A stretch of DNA of 64,000 nucleotides from Bolinopsis microptera (GCF_026151205.1 NC_087083.1:12956944-13020943); one strand, 5' to 3'; shown: positions 10,358 through 19,621, counted from the first letter of the stretch. The notes: a model not told the origin generated them from the letters alone. Numbers and translations: made by a program.

Positions 10358-12460
10358 TAAGACTCTGTTTTTCACATCGTCCACTGAATACACCTTAGTT
10401 GTACTAGGCGCTCTTTGTCGCAGTCCTTCGCTATATTCACCACTGAAATTAGTTTCATCTACTCCAGATTCTTCATCTTTTCCGCTTTCTAAAAGTTCGT
10501 CTTTATTTTGTTCTTCTAATTCTATGTCCTTTTCTACTTTCCTTGTCCTGAACCGTTTTTTCCAATAGCTGTATAGAAGGAAGATTCCCACTATAATGCT
10601 AATCATTACTGTTAAAATTCCTATAAAATTCACAAGAGTTAGATCCTTCGTCAGATTTAGTCCGATTCTTTCAGATTTGATATGTTTAACAATTTCTTTT
10701 TGTTGAACTACATGAGCACTGAGCTGACTTAGATTCGTTCTTTTCAGCAATTCATTTTCAGATATCAAATATTCGTCCCATTTTTCGGGGTTCGTCAACT
10801 CTAGTTCTTTCGTAAACATTGGCTCTTTAATTGATCTAATGATGTAGTTGTCGGCAACTATTTGATAATATTTATCGTAGTTGAGAAATTTCACCGTACT
10901 TCCATTTGAAATATCCACGTATTCAGTAGGACTTTCTTGCGTCGATGCTTTCAAATGATGTATTGCTCTGACCATGACACCAGAACTAGTCTGAATATTG
11001 CGCATTTGACATTTTTCCAAATTCGTTTTACATATTCTTGGGTCGGCGTTTAAACACCTTGCTTTCTTTGCAGATTCTTCGTTTTCTTTATTCCCCAGAC
11101 ATAATTTTATCCCACTTCGGACCTCGCAATTATTTTCGTTTTCCAATTCGTAGAATTCGCCATCTTTTTGATACACGTGATTCGGTATATCCAGACGCAT
11201 GCACTGAGTACCATTGACCAAACCTACTTGGTTCACTTGATATAGGATGTACATTTCATCACTTTTTATTTGAGGTATCGATATAATCACATGAAGATTG
11301 AAAAATTTTCCATCTTTCTTTACATCAGCTAGCCACATTCTGCCTAGACGATAGAATAAAGGGACGTTGTCAACATAAATTGCGTCCTCCATTCTTTTAT
11401 GTTTCAACAAATCCAGTATATTCGTTTCATTAAATATTGTGGGACTCACGGGACCTTTTAATTGGCCGTCTATCAAATCTTTCGAGAGAGTGTATATATA
11501 CTCTTTCCAGTCTTGAAGCTGATTTCTTTTCAGGTTATACCGAATTATACTCATCATTTCACAGCTTAATTCTTCCAATGACTCCTGGGAATTTAATTCC
11601 AAAGTTTTGTACATTTTCAACATACCTTCATGAAATTCCGTTGCTGATTCAATATAGTCCGTCATTTCATTACGGAAATCCTGAAATTGGTCGTAGAACT
11701 CGTTAAGTTGAGTTGAAATTTTCGATTGTTCATAGAGACTGAACACTCCAGTAAGAATAGAACCGGCAAAAAATCCAAGGGCTGCTTGAACAAATCTTTT
11801 CTGTTTCCTGTTTTTCGTCAATTCAGTAAGTTTTTCTATTTTTGTCATTGTTTCATTGACAAAATTTTCATTTGATTTTTCAAACAGAATATTGATTCTG
11901 GACTGATATTGTCCACAGAATTTATTCTTATCTTCGACCATGCATCGCATGTCGAATTCGCTTGAACCTTTAGAATCCTGATGATACGTAGGGATGGTTT
12001 CTCTCAGAATGCAGATCACGACGTCAGATCTATATTCCACACCGAAAGCTTTACATTTCGGTATTTTGATACATTCTCTGAAACATCGTTCCGCCATTTG
12101 TCTAGAATCATTTTCGAGGTCTTTATCCACCGAATTCTCGATTTCCTTTATTACATTTTGGCGATCTCCGATTTTGTTGTGCACATGATTACATTTTACG
12201 TGGGTTAGCAGTCCCCAAATTACATTTTCGTCAATGTTGCATATGTTTTCGCATTCATTTACATTTTTCATTGGATTTCTTATCTTTATAAATGTTGATA
12301 TCAGCACAGGGGTAATCTCCGGTGCGACGATTCCGATTCCTTGTAAGATGAGACCAGTCTTTTCCTGGTGGTAATTGATTTCTTCAATCATTCCTTTTGA
12401 AAGTGCTATGCAGCAACTGATAAAGAAGATAACTTGTTGATAATATCCTTTCTTCCGCAT
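10355..12460 (-). CDS. env: Env: class-I fusion glycoprotein, baculovirus F/errantivirus type
   Basis: 701 residues from an ATG. A hydrophobic signal peptide covers about residues 7-21. The N-terminal subunit holds a cysteine cluster (about 126-151: CFREC, then KCKAFGVEY and CILRE) resembling a PAN/apple module, unusual in this family. A furin-type site RKQKR (218-222) precedes a hydrophobic fusion peptide (223-243, FVQAALGFFAG...), followed by a heptad-like helical region. Later a block of the pattern of insect F proteins is seen (ISIPQIKSDEMYILYQV, then a Cys-rich loop). A transmembrane helix spans about 607-633, followed by a 68-residue acidic cytoplasmic tail. Length and order fit F-type proteins that fuse membranes. 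No ATG-proximal leader is visible, so expression probably uses a spliced RNA. The stop is UGA-CUAG, with the F-box frame behind it. The ORF is uninterrupted. Confidence 0.82.
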   Translation of the reverse strand: MRKKGYYQQVIFFISCCIALSKGMIEEINYHQEKTGLILQGIGIVAPEITPVLISTFIKIRNPMKNVNECENICNIDENVIWGLLTHVKCNHVHNKIGDRQNVIKEIENSVDKDLENDSRQMAERCFRECIKIPKCKAFGVEYRSDVVICILRETIPTYHQDSKGSSEFDMRCMVEDKNKFCGQYQSRINILFEKSNENFVNETMTKIEKLTELTKNRKQKRFVQAALGFFAGSILTGVFSLYEQSKISTQLNEFYDQFQDFRNEMTDYIESATEFHEGMLKMYKTLELNSQESLEELSCEMMSIIRYNLKRNQLQDWKEYIYTLSKDLIDGQLKGPVSPTIFNETNILDLLKHKRMEDAIYVDNVPLFYRLGRMWLADVKKDGKFFNLHVIISIPQIKSDEMYILYQVNQVGLVNGTQCMRLDIPNHVYQKDGEFYELENENNCEVRSGIKLCLGNKENEESAKKARCLNADPRICKTNLEKCQMRNIQTSSGVMVRAIHHLKASTQESPTEYVDISNGSTVKFLNYDKYYQIVADNYIIRSIKEPMFTKELELTNPEKWDEYLISENELLKRTNLSQLSAHVVQQKEIVKHIKSERIGLNLTKDLTLVNFIGILTVMISIIVGIFLLYSYWKKRFRTRKVEKDIELEEQNKDELLESGKDEESGVDETNFSGEYSEGLRQRAPSTTKVYSVDDVKNRVL

Positions 12461-13410
12461 CCTTGCTATTTAAGTATTTAGATTAACCACCATTAACCGG
12501 TCATATTATAATATATTTTTATAACTGTAACTTTAGTTACAAAGATACAAGATTCTAAATTACTACGTGCCTAATTTGGTTTTTGTGTTTTATTAGAAAA
12601 GTATACAAAACAGGTCATGCTAAAGTAATTATTTTGGTTCCAGACAACAATCACGTTCAATTTGCCTTGGATCTAAAGAGTCTTTTGGCACATTTAAGCT
12701 CAGATTTGGCACAAATCGTGTACGCAAATAAATAAATAAATTAAGAACTAAATAAATAAATAAATAAATAAAATTTTCCGGGTGACGTCATTTAATCTAG
12801 TTCCCATTCCATTTGGCCGGCCTGCATTTAAAATATGGTTTGTTTCATGGCGTTTCATATCTCACATTATTTTAATCTTATATTTTCATAGCGCTTGCTT
12901 ATCACTTATTTAAATATCATGCCATATTGTGCATTACTTGTTACTCATCTTGATCATATCTTTGCGCATACACTTCATTCATAATCTAGCTATCTTGTGC
13001 ACTTTCATTTTATATGATTGCGCTTTATTATCTTTCATAACATAATCTTTGTCATACATAGTGCATTTACTTTAATATCATTGCATACAAATACTTTCAT
13101 ATTGCGCATATTTATTTCTTATTACATATCATATTGTGCACTTGTTATTCATTATCATTGTTTCATTGTCAATCATAATATAGTTATACTGTCCTAGTAC
13201 TCATACTTCATATATATATATACTTTATTTATAGTAGTTCCTTCAAATAATGTTCATCATACATAGTAGCCTTGTTACTACTTATCCTTATTTACTAACA
13301 TAATTAAAATTCCAGCTAATTAATTCTTTATGTTGATGGAATATCTAAGGAGAATATCTAAATATACACATTTACTACAGTACATATAAAGGACAGTGTC
13401 AATCTAGGAA
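12461..13410 (-). other. Non-coding spacer upstream of Env with degenerate ATATTGTGCA repeats
   Basis: About 950 bases between the first glycoprotein and Env contain no ORF. From 12920 to 13145 a motif of the type ATATTGTGCA or ATTGCGCAT recurs about every 35 bases (for example 12925, 12962, 12990, 13098, 13130). A TA run and an AAATAAAT microsatellite (about 12725-12772) are also present. It is the natural place for a splice acceptor or internal promoter for Env. No site could be fixed by eye. Confidence 0.45.
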
Positions 13411-15034
13411 TTAAACTTCCGTATCATCCTGACCATCCCGGTCAATTGGGCCCTCATTAACTGGGATCCGTCCTCTGGTGCGATCGACGCATTTACTTAT
13501 AATTAATTCTACTATAATGTACCTCCAGATTAGATACCATACGGCGATGCTTTGTACGTTGCTAATAATAGCAAATATAATCGTAAACTTACTTTGTCCG
13601 AATATTCCAAATAATTCCCGCCAATTGGATTTTACATTTCGTTTTTTCCGTTTTATCAATCGTCAAATGGTTAATTTCATTTTCCATTTCCTTCAGGATT
13701 AAATCGCTAATATCATGGTGCTTCAATTCAGACGTATTATATATCCAATTTTGAAAATCTTGAGACATGGGTATTCCAGTAAGTTTCACTCTGTCTATAC
13801 TTTCTACCTTTGAAAGGTTTACCCTCATTTCGTGTAACCCATGAGCACTTTGAGCGAGAATCGTATTATTCACCATCATATATTGGGTCGTAGAGTTGTG
13901 GCAATCTATCTCTATTGCGGTAGGCATTATCATGTTATACTTAGGATCTACATAGCCCTCAATATATTCATCATTTTCCGGCAGATTATATTCTATTTTA
14001 AACCCGTTATAACACCTGTTGGTGTCGTTTATGAATCGATAATGTTGAATTTGCAGACAAGGATAAATCATTAACAATTTTCCGACCAATTTAGCCTTTA
14101 CATCCGTCCTATTTAACTTCCATTGTACGTAATCAGTTGGATCGATTTTCGCTAGGATTCTCTCAGTCCCATATATGTCGTTGTACACGTTACACAAATA
14201 CTCCGTTTGCGCCAACGGACTTTTAATTAATTCCAAAAGATAATTAAATTTATTGACGAATTCCTCTCTTATTGCTTCGATCGCATTTTCATTATTCGAA
14301 TTTACATTTTCAAGATTAAATTGATACGGGGCTGGGCTTCCCTTTATTTGGAAATCCCTATCGATCCAAGTGTTACCCGGATTTTTCTCCGGCAGATTAA
14401 ATGACATGCTCAACTCGGGTACGAGTAGCTTATTTTCGATTTGTGTTGCATTGAACTGCCCCACAGGCAAATAAGCCCTTTTTACATTTTCAATCACGTT
14501 CCAAGTGACGTGTTTTCCGTTATGCGTTAGACAGTACCCTGAACTATAGTCGCAACCCTCCATATTTGACAAAGAGGACGTAAATGTATCCTCATGATTC
14601 GCTATTACTACTCCATCCGAGAAATAACAAGATGTCGTAGTCTTAGATCTGTGTTCCAGCCACTTGAAGTCACATTTAAAATTATTAACCAATTTCGTCT
14701 GATACTCGCCTTTTTCGTTAATACATTTTCGATTTTCAATCAAATATTTAGCCCTTTCTGGGTTTACGGTGATTACTCTTTTACTTTGACCCGTGATTGT
14801 TTCTTCTCCCACAAAATTCATATATGATTCACAGGTTCGAGACATTATTACCAGAGCATTGGCTGATGATTCGTATTCCGCGATGTTACGTTTCGAGATG
14901 GAAATATTCCATTTGACGTAATTTTTATTTTTACATTTTAAATTTTCTGATAGCTTGTATAGCTTTCCCCAATATTCTTCAGAGCAGAGTAGTAATGTGG
15001 TTTGTGCTATCGATATGGAGACCAGTATTATCAC
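13411..15034 (-). CDS. Glycoprotein ORF3 with membrane anchor in the +1 frame
   Basis: The main frame (15034-13589, 481 codons) has no ATG at its front; the frame opens only about 25 codons further upstream and begins with a hydrophobic, signal-like stretch (VIILVSISIAQTTLLL), so a spliced leader or non-AUG start is likely. It is rich in cysteines and N-glycosylation sequons (NAT, NRT, NDT, NST, NNT, NLS, NTS), as in a secreted or viral attachment/fusion protein. The C-terminal block with LCNVYNDIYG, DPTDYVQW and NRCYNGFKIEY faintly recalls chuvirus or Bel/Pao-type glycoproteins, a tentative resemblance from memory. The frame ends without a membrane anchor. An overlapping +1 frame (to 13411) supplies basic residues, a hydrophobic helix (FTIIFAIISNVQSIAVWYLI) and a short acidic tail. 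A +1 shift, splicing, or a one-base run error would join them. Confidence 0.6.
13649..13656 (-). promoter_or_regulatory. Candidate +1 frameshift site ATAAAACG in ORF3
   Basis: Codons GAT AAA ACG in the main frame; the alternative frame continues as AAA-A-CGG. The octamer and codon phase are the same as at 9977-9984. A second A-run (GGAAAAAACG) lies a few bases downstream within the 70-base overlap and could equally hold the shift or a sequencing error. Confidence 0.35.
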
Positions 15035-15147
15035 TGTCCTTGCAAACGACTTATACCTATAGGTATATTTATTTATAACCCCGTTAATTTGGTGCTGTCC
15101 GGTAACACGTTAAATACATGATTTTTTGGATTTTGAGTATTAATAAA

Positions 15148-16086
15148 TTAATTACTAAGTATATCACATTCAAGAAATTCGTCCTCGCTGGACAGATAAG
15201 TCCGGTTGCTAGAGGGGTTTCCCTCTGAAGAGTCTTTCTTTTTCTTCTTTTTGGGCTCTTTCCTTTTTTCATTTTTCCTTCTATGAGCCGTGGTACGTAC
15301 CGGGTCCTCTGACCAGACTTCTGGTTCTGCTTCATTGTCCTCTTCTCTCGATTCTGGCAACTGTGTTTCTTCCATTTCTATGTCGAGATTTTCAGGGGGC
15401 GGGGGAGGAGGTGGTGAACTTGAAGGAGTGCTGACCCGGCTCCAGTCCACATCGCTACCTGTGGGTGTGATGTTTTCATATTCAGGTTCCAGATTGGTCC
15501 TTTCCTCTTGCCTCTCTGATTTTTTACAAGTTTCTTCCGTAGTTCTGAACATTGGTGTCACAAAGTCATCACCCTTCAATAACAGCGATTTATAATTGAT
15601 GACCACTCTTTTGTCCTCTAAAAACTGGTTTCCGAGGATCAATGATTCGTTGATATCACATACTGTGACATTTACGTCACATATTTTGGTCTCGATCTTC
15701 ATTTGTAGAGTTATGCAACCATAAACTTTTATGGGCGACCCAGTTGCTGTTTTGAACTTTTGATCAGTACATTCTAGGTGCACGTCTTTGAATATTGACT
15801 GAAACATGTCATGTGACATGCAGTTCTTTATCGCCCCGGTATCAATCATTGCTAATATCAGTTTATCCCCGAGTTTAACTTTAATGTATATATTCGAACT
15901 GCCATCGTTGATTTTATTTACATTTTCGCCACTTTCGCCAATCTCTTTATTGCTATTTTCTTGGATTTCACAATTTTCTTGATTTTCGTAATTTTCTTGA
16001 TTTTCATATTGTGCTTCCAACATCGGGTCTTCTTCCTCAGTACCCTCATTTATTGTATCGACGTTGAAAGCGCAAATTAGTTTAAA
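15148..16086 (-). CDS. pro: Aspartic protease (retropepsin) in the -1 frame after Gag
   Basis: The frame overlaps the end of gag and stays open upstream of its first ATG (16023), so it is read as the C-terminal part of a Gag-Pro fusion. Counting from that ATG, the catalytic motif is IDTGAIKNC (D61) and the second hallmark is LILGNQFL (about 128-135), both standard for retropepsins, which work as dimers to process Gag. Upstream is an N/E/Q repeat (YENQENYENQEN). After the protease come a proline run (about SSPPPPPPPE), acidic segments and a lysine run, then a stop. In ordinary Ty3-like elements reverse transcriptase would follow; here it is missing and glycoprotein ORF3 begins about 40-110 bases later. 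Confidence 0.85.
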   Translation of the reverse strand, partial: FKLICAFNVDTINEGTEEEDPMLEAQYENQENYENQENCEIQENSNKEIGESGENVNKINDGSSNIYIKVKLGDKLILAMIDTGAIKNCMSHDMFQSIFKDVHLECTDQKFKTATGSPIKVYGCITLQMKIETKICDVNVTVCDINESLILGNQFLEDKRVVINYKSLLLKGDDFVTPMFRTTEETCKKSERQEERTNLEPEYENITPTGSDVDWSRVSTPSSSPPPPPPPENLDIEMEETQLPESREEDNEAEPEVWSEDPVRTTAHRRKNEKRKEPKKKKKKDSSEGNPSSNRTYLSSEDEFLECDILSN

Positions 16087-17585
16087 TTCGATCGCTTTTT
16101 CATGAATTCTTCTCTTTCCTGTTTATCAAGTTCTTGATTATTTAGTTCCATAAATCTTCTCCATCGATCCTTTCCATCGATATGTTGTTGCTGATATTCC
16201 TGCTCTACTGCTCGCGGTCTATATTCCTGAGATTGATTCCCATTGTAATTATTTTCGAATTTCTTTTGTATTTCTCGATAATTGCCTCTGCTTTGCGATG
16301 GTTTAGCACTATTCCTTGCCATTTGATTCAGTCTAGTGTAACAGTCTTCTATTTTATGACCTTTTCTTCCACAAAATATACAAATCGGTGTTTGTCTGAA
16401 AAAGCACTCCTCCGTATTGTGATTATTATATTGACAAATATTACAGAATTTGTTTCTTCGATTCGAGTTTCGCATTTGATTATTTCTTTGAAAATCGTTT
16501 CGTCGATCATAGTTTGGTGCTTGGTCGTTCCACTGATTATTGAAATTCTGTCTCTGATTTTGTTGGCGATTGAAGCTTGATCTCTGATTGTACTGACGAT
16601 CGAAATTTGGTCTTTGATAGTTTTGTCTATTAAAATTCGGCATCTGTCCATTCTGAATGGCGAACAGTTCTGTTTCTTCATCTTCGAATTTCACTTCTTT
16701 CTTTTCTACTTTAGGTTTGACACTTCGAAGTGCGTGTATAGCTTCTAAATCTAGCGCTTGACCATATGCTGTCGCGTAGTCGTTGGTCCCGTTTTTTATA
16801 ATTTCAAAACAGATTTGTTCAGACGCTAATCCGTTGATGAAACAGTCGTATAAAATCTGCGATTTAATTGTTGATTTTTCTGTGCCGTAACAACGCTCCG
16901 CCATGTCGTTAAGACGAGTTACAAAATCCGTGATTGATTCAGTCGGTTCTTGCTTTGCTGAGAATAATTTTGTTCTCCATTCTGCTTTCGAATTTGATCC
17001 CTCTATTGTTCGTACCAATTTTTCACAACAACTTTCAAAATCCAGCCTCTGCATTCTGTCGAAATTCAATGTGTCGACTTTTGATTGACATGTTTGATCC
17101 AAATAGGTAATTAATACATCCAATCTCTTGTTTTCTGGGATTTTCGATGCAGTCGCAAAATGTTGAAAATTCTTTAGCCATCGTTTAAAGTTTCCCCCGT
17201 GACGAAAGATGTCGGGTTTTCTTAGCGGTATATCTGATTTTCTATTTCCGTCCCATTTCTCCAGAAGCTCCAATTTTCCAGTTTTCTGTCCGTCAAGATA
17301 GGCTTTATCCATTTCCTGTTCTTTAAGCTGAGTTCGTTTGTCCAATTCATGTTGCATTCTTCTATATTCATTATCTAGCTTCTGATTAGTCTCGAGCATA
17401 TTATTATTTCGGTCCGATAAATCGTCTGCATATTTCTTCAAATCTTCGTTCTTCTTTGCAGTGTCTTTGACTGTATTTTTAAGTTTGTCGGCATATGTCT
17501 TCAGATCCTCATTTTTATCATTTATTTCATGTAGCTGCTTCTTCAAATTGTCTATTTCCTTCTTTGCATTGTCCAGTTCAGCCAT
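16077..17585 (-). CDS. gag: Gag polyprotein
   Basis: 502 residues from an ATG 75 bases inside the primer site. The N-terminus (about 1-100) is a strong coiled coil with heptads rich in K, E, N and L. The middle (about 115-290) has the retrotransposon capsid pattern, including a block with PTESITDFVTRLNDMAERCYG. A repetitive N/R/Q-rich basic stretch (about 315-375, repeats of QRxNFNRQ type) leads to two CCHC zinc knuckles, CNICQYNNHNTEEC (381-394) and CIFCGRKGHKIEDC (402-415), both C-x2-C-x4-H-x4-C, which bind nucleic acid. The frame is intact, with -1 shift to protease at its end. It would form the particle that packages the element RNA. Confidence 0.92.
   Translation of the reverse strand: MAELDNAKKEIDNLKKQLHEINDKNEDLKTYADKLKNTVKDTAKKNEDLKKYADDLSDRNNNMLETNQKLDNEYRRMQHELDKRTQLKEQEMDKAYLDGQKTGKLELLEKWDGNRKSDIPLRKPDIFRHGGNFKRWLKNFQHFATASKIPENKRLDVLITYLDQTCQSKVDTLNFDRMQRLDFESCCEKLVRTIEGSNSKAEWRTKLFSAKQEPTESITDFVTRLNDMAERCYGTEKSTIKSQILYDCFINGLASEQICFEIIKNGTNDYATAYGQALDLEAIHALRSVKPKVEKKEVKFEDEETELFAIQNGQMPNFNRQNYQRPNFDRQYNQRSSFNRQQNQRQNFNNQWNDQAPNYDRRNDFQRNNQMRNSNRRNKFCNICQYNNHNTEECFFRQTPICIFCGRKGHKIEDCYTRLNQMARNSAKPSQSRGNYREIQKKFENNYNGNQSQEYRPRAVEQEYQQQHIDGKDRWRRFMELNNQELDKQEREEFMKKRSNLN
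16080..16086 (-). promoter_or_regulatory. -1 frameshift slippery heptamer TTTAAAC
   Basis: In gag the last codons read AAT TTA AAC TAA. The heptamer T TTA AAC, the classical efficient -1 slippery site, ends exactly at the gag stop codon (16079-16077), and the -1 frame continues without a stop into the protease. A clear downstream hairpin was not found by eye; the adjoining stop codon may help. Confidence 0.8.
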
Positions 17586-17660
17586 TTTATTGAACTTGAT
17601 GTTTCAATGATTGAAGTTTGATGTTTCAGTAATTGAAGCTTGATATGAAGAGATCGTCAA

Positions 17661-17680
17661 TTCGAACCAGGAGGGCACCA
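17661..17680 (-). other. Primer binding site
   Basis: Directly inside the 5' LTR the element-sense bases read TGGTGCCCTCCTGGTTCGAA. TGG pairs with the CCA end of a tRNA. The segment resembles the 3' end of elongator tRNA-Met (acceptor ...GAGGGCA-CCA and T-loop TTCGAAC) with a few bases missing between them. Assignment of the tRNA is from memory and tentative. Confidence 0.7.
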
Positions 17681-18395
17681 GTTTTGGCTACTGCCGTTGT
17701 GGTTTATTTATATTTTATATTTTAGATTTTAGAGCTTTTAATCAGTCTCAATTTATGGTTACTTGAACACAATTGATAGAGTCGTATAATAAGCCTTCAA
17801 ATATAATAATACTTCCATTAATTCATTAAATAGATACCTTCGGAGATAAGGTTCATATATTGAGAGTCTTTTTATATTTCCGATTTGAATTGAACTTGTA
17901 GCTTATTTGAGAGCTACGTCGAATTGTAACTTGTTGCTATCGCAACTAAAATTCAGATATAGTCGGGCAGTGTTGTTGCCGTTAGGACGCATCGAAACAC
18001 GGCTTCTAGATCGCCGATGCGTGGCCTCGTTAATGCTCAATTGAAACTAATCAACACGGAACTATGTACCCTAGATCATTTGAAGGTCCGTATATTTTGA
18101 AAGTTTTTCCGGACTAATGACCAACACCCTGGATCATTTGAGTAGACCCGTTATCGGTGTTTTATATTTTGAAAGTTTCACTGGACTAATGACCAAAGTC
18201 ACTGTAGCTGTGCCTCTAAGAGTTTTACGGGTTAATTCAATTAACTGTTTCAATCCGTAAAATAAATTTGACTTGGAGGTATACTAAAACTTTGAGTTCT
18301 CAAGAGAAATGGATTCGACAAATTCAGCCAAATGAACGGAACTTTAGCAAAGAACCACCTATAATTAAAGAGTCTTGTTGGTCCGAGAGGCCAAC
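17681..18395 (-). repeat. 5' LTR (715 bp)
   Basis: Matches 6682-7396 base for base as far as I can read. It would carry the promoter for the genomic RNA; no convincing TATA box was picked out. It is flanked outside by the ATTA target duplication (18396-18399). Confidence 0.92.
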
Positions 18396-18567
18396 ATTAG
18401 GACTCTATAAAATAGGCTGACATTATAGTAACATAATATTAACGTAACAGTCTTTCTTCTATGTTTGAACGCCTTTAGTTTTCTGTTGAACTCTCGACAT
18501 CAACATTGCATAGTCGTGTCATCAAACCTTCTTTATATTTATGATAATTATGAATGAAATATATTAA

Positions 18568-18828
18568 TTAATGATCTGGATATAACTTCTCATTTAGTTT
18601 TTCGGGTTGCACTAAACATTTCTGTGTGTTATAAACCTCTGGGGTTACTGAAATTAAAAAATGCGCAGTGATCTTCCTTTGGACTTCTGCTCTTCGAGTA
18701 GCAGTTCCTGTTCTGTCTGCAGCGTTTTCCTCTGTGGGGTTTTCCTCCTCCCTAGTCCTTACCGGCACTATTAACCCCTCCTCATATAGATGCTCATTTA
18801 AATTGACCGAACTAGGAACCGACCGCAT
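18568..18828 (-). CDS. Unidentified 86-residue ORF
   Basis: A hydrophilic, charged frame with no recognised motif. It could be a degenerate tail of a retrotransposon polyprotein or chance. It lies just outside the LTR element. No start or splice evidence supports it strongly. Confidence 0.2.
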   Translation of the reverse strand: MRSVPSSVNLNEHLYEEGLIVPVRTREEENPTEENAADRTGTATRRAEVQRKITAHFLISVTPEVYNTQKCLVQPEKLNEKLYPDH

Positions 18829-18837
18829 TGGGGTTTT

Positions 18838-18945
18838 GGCTGCCGGACCGGATCTTGCCGGATTTTGCCGGACCGGAACCGGTGGTTTCAGAGGGAAATA
18901 TAAGGCAGCCGGATCTTGCCGGATTTTGCCGGATCTTGCCGGAAA
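18838..18945. repeat. Short GGATTTTGCC/GGATCTTGCC repeats
   Basis: Several imperfect head-to-tail copies of the decamers CGGATCTTGC and CGGATTTTGC, with CGGACCGGAACC variants. Confidence 0.7.
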
Positions 18946-19330
18946 ATTTAAATTTATATTCTTATTTTTATACTTTTGTCATTATCATGTGGAATTACAC
19001 AATAAAATAGTGTCTAACTAACAGTTTTCGTGCCCGCCCTATATTTTCGATTAATTTTTAGCTAAGTTCAATTTTCAACCAAATAAAAGTCATAATTATG
19101 ATAGGCATGCAGCAAGTTCATTAAAATTTCTTAATAGTATGATAATTTCACGATTGTAATAGTATTAGTATAGTAGAAATTTACATGGAAACAAATTAAA
19201 ATATTGCATGTCAGAAAATAAAGTATAATCTGAGAAATGAGAATGTACAGCATAATCATGATAGAAGTATACGGCAGTTTTTGATTACGATAGAACTCTT
19301 TAAGTAGTATAAATTATAGAAAAATATGAT

Positions 19331-19621
19331 TTATACGCTGTAATTCAACATTCTCGGATTATACTTAAGAAATAGAAGTTTCTGTACATTTCCTGGTTTC
19401 AAATTGTATCTACCCTGTGTGACACGTTTAGCAATTTTGAACTCTCTCTCGCTAGCGAAAGATCCCATAGGAGCAGAAAGATATTTCCTGGCCACAGCGG
19501 CCACTAAAGGGTAATGCTCTTCATGAGCTTTCCACCAGGTGAATGGGTAATCGAACCAGTCGTCTGTGTGTTGGTTCTCCAGCTTTAGGGTGTGTTGATA
19601 CTTAGATATCGTCGTCACCAT
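19331..19621 (-). pseudogene. hAT transposase C-terminal (hATC dimerisation) fragment
   Basis: A 96-residue frame matches the hATC domain: WWKAHEEHYPLVAAVARKYL, then SAPMGSFASEREFKIAKRV and NVQKLLFLKYN, with the W-W...YP.L..A..YL and SER-F signatures. Catalytic and zinc-finger parts of the transposase are missing, so this is a remnant of a hAT DNA transposon. Confidence 0.85.

Larger units (their letters stand above)
6682..18395 (-). mobile_element. RT-less env-bearing LTR retroelement with two F-box genes
   Basis: Two 715-bp direct repeats, a tRNA primer site, a polypurine tract and a 4-bp ATTA target duplication (6678-6681 and 18396-18399) define a complete LTR element of 11,714 bp on the minus strand. 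Internal genes in transcription order are gag, protease (-1 frame), a glycoprotein, a class-I fusion glycoprotein, F-box 1 and F-box 2. No reverse transcriptase, RNase H or integrase motif is seen in any frame between the LTRs; the protease frame closes at 15148 and glycoprotein coding follows almost directly. The LTRs look identical by eye with no length difference (constant offset of 10,999), so the insertion is very young. It is therefore a non-autonomous element recently mobilised by enzymes from elsewhere. Gag and protease resemble Ty3/gypsy-like elements, and the fusion glycoprotein resembles errantivirus/baculovirus F-type proteins. Confidence 0.9.

Noticed and set aside
13589..15148. 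Hidden reverse transcriptase in the segment after the protease
   Set aside because: No Y-x-D-D or other RT block in the frames read; the segment codes a sequon-rich glycoprotein.
15084..15335. Basic 83-codon minus frame overlapping the end of the protease ORF
   Set aside because: Alternative-frame shadow of the lysine-rich region; no link to ORF3 or a known accessory protein.
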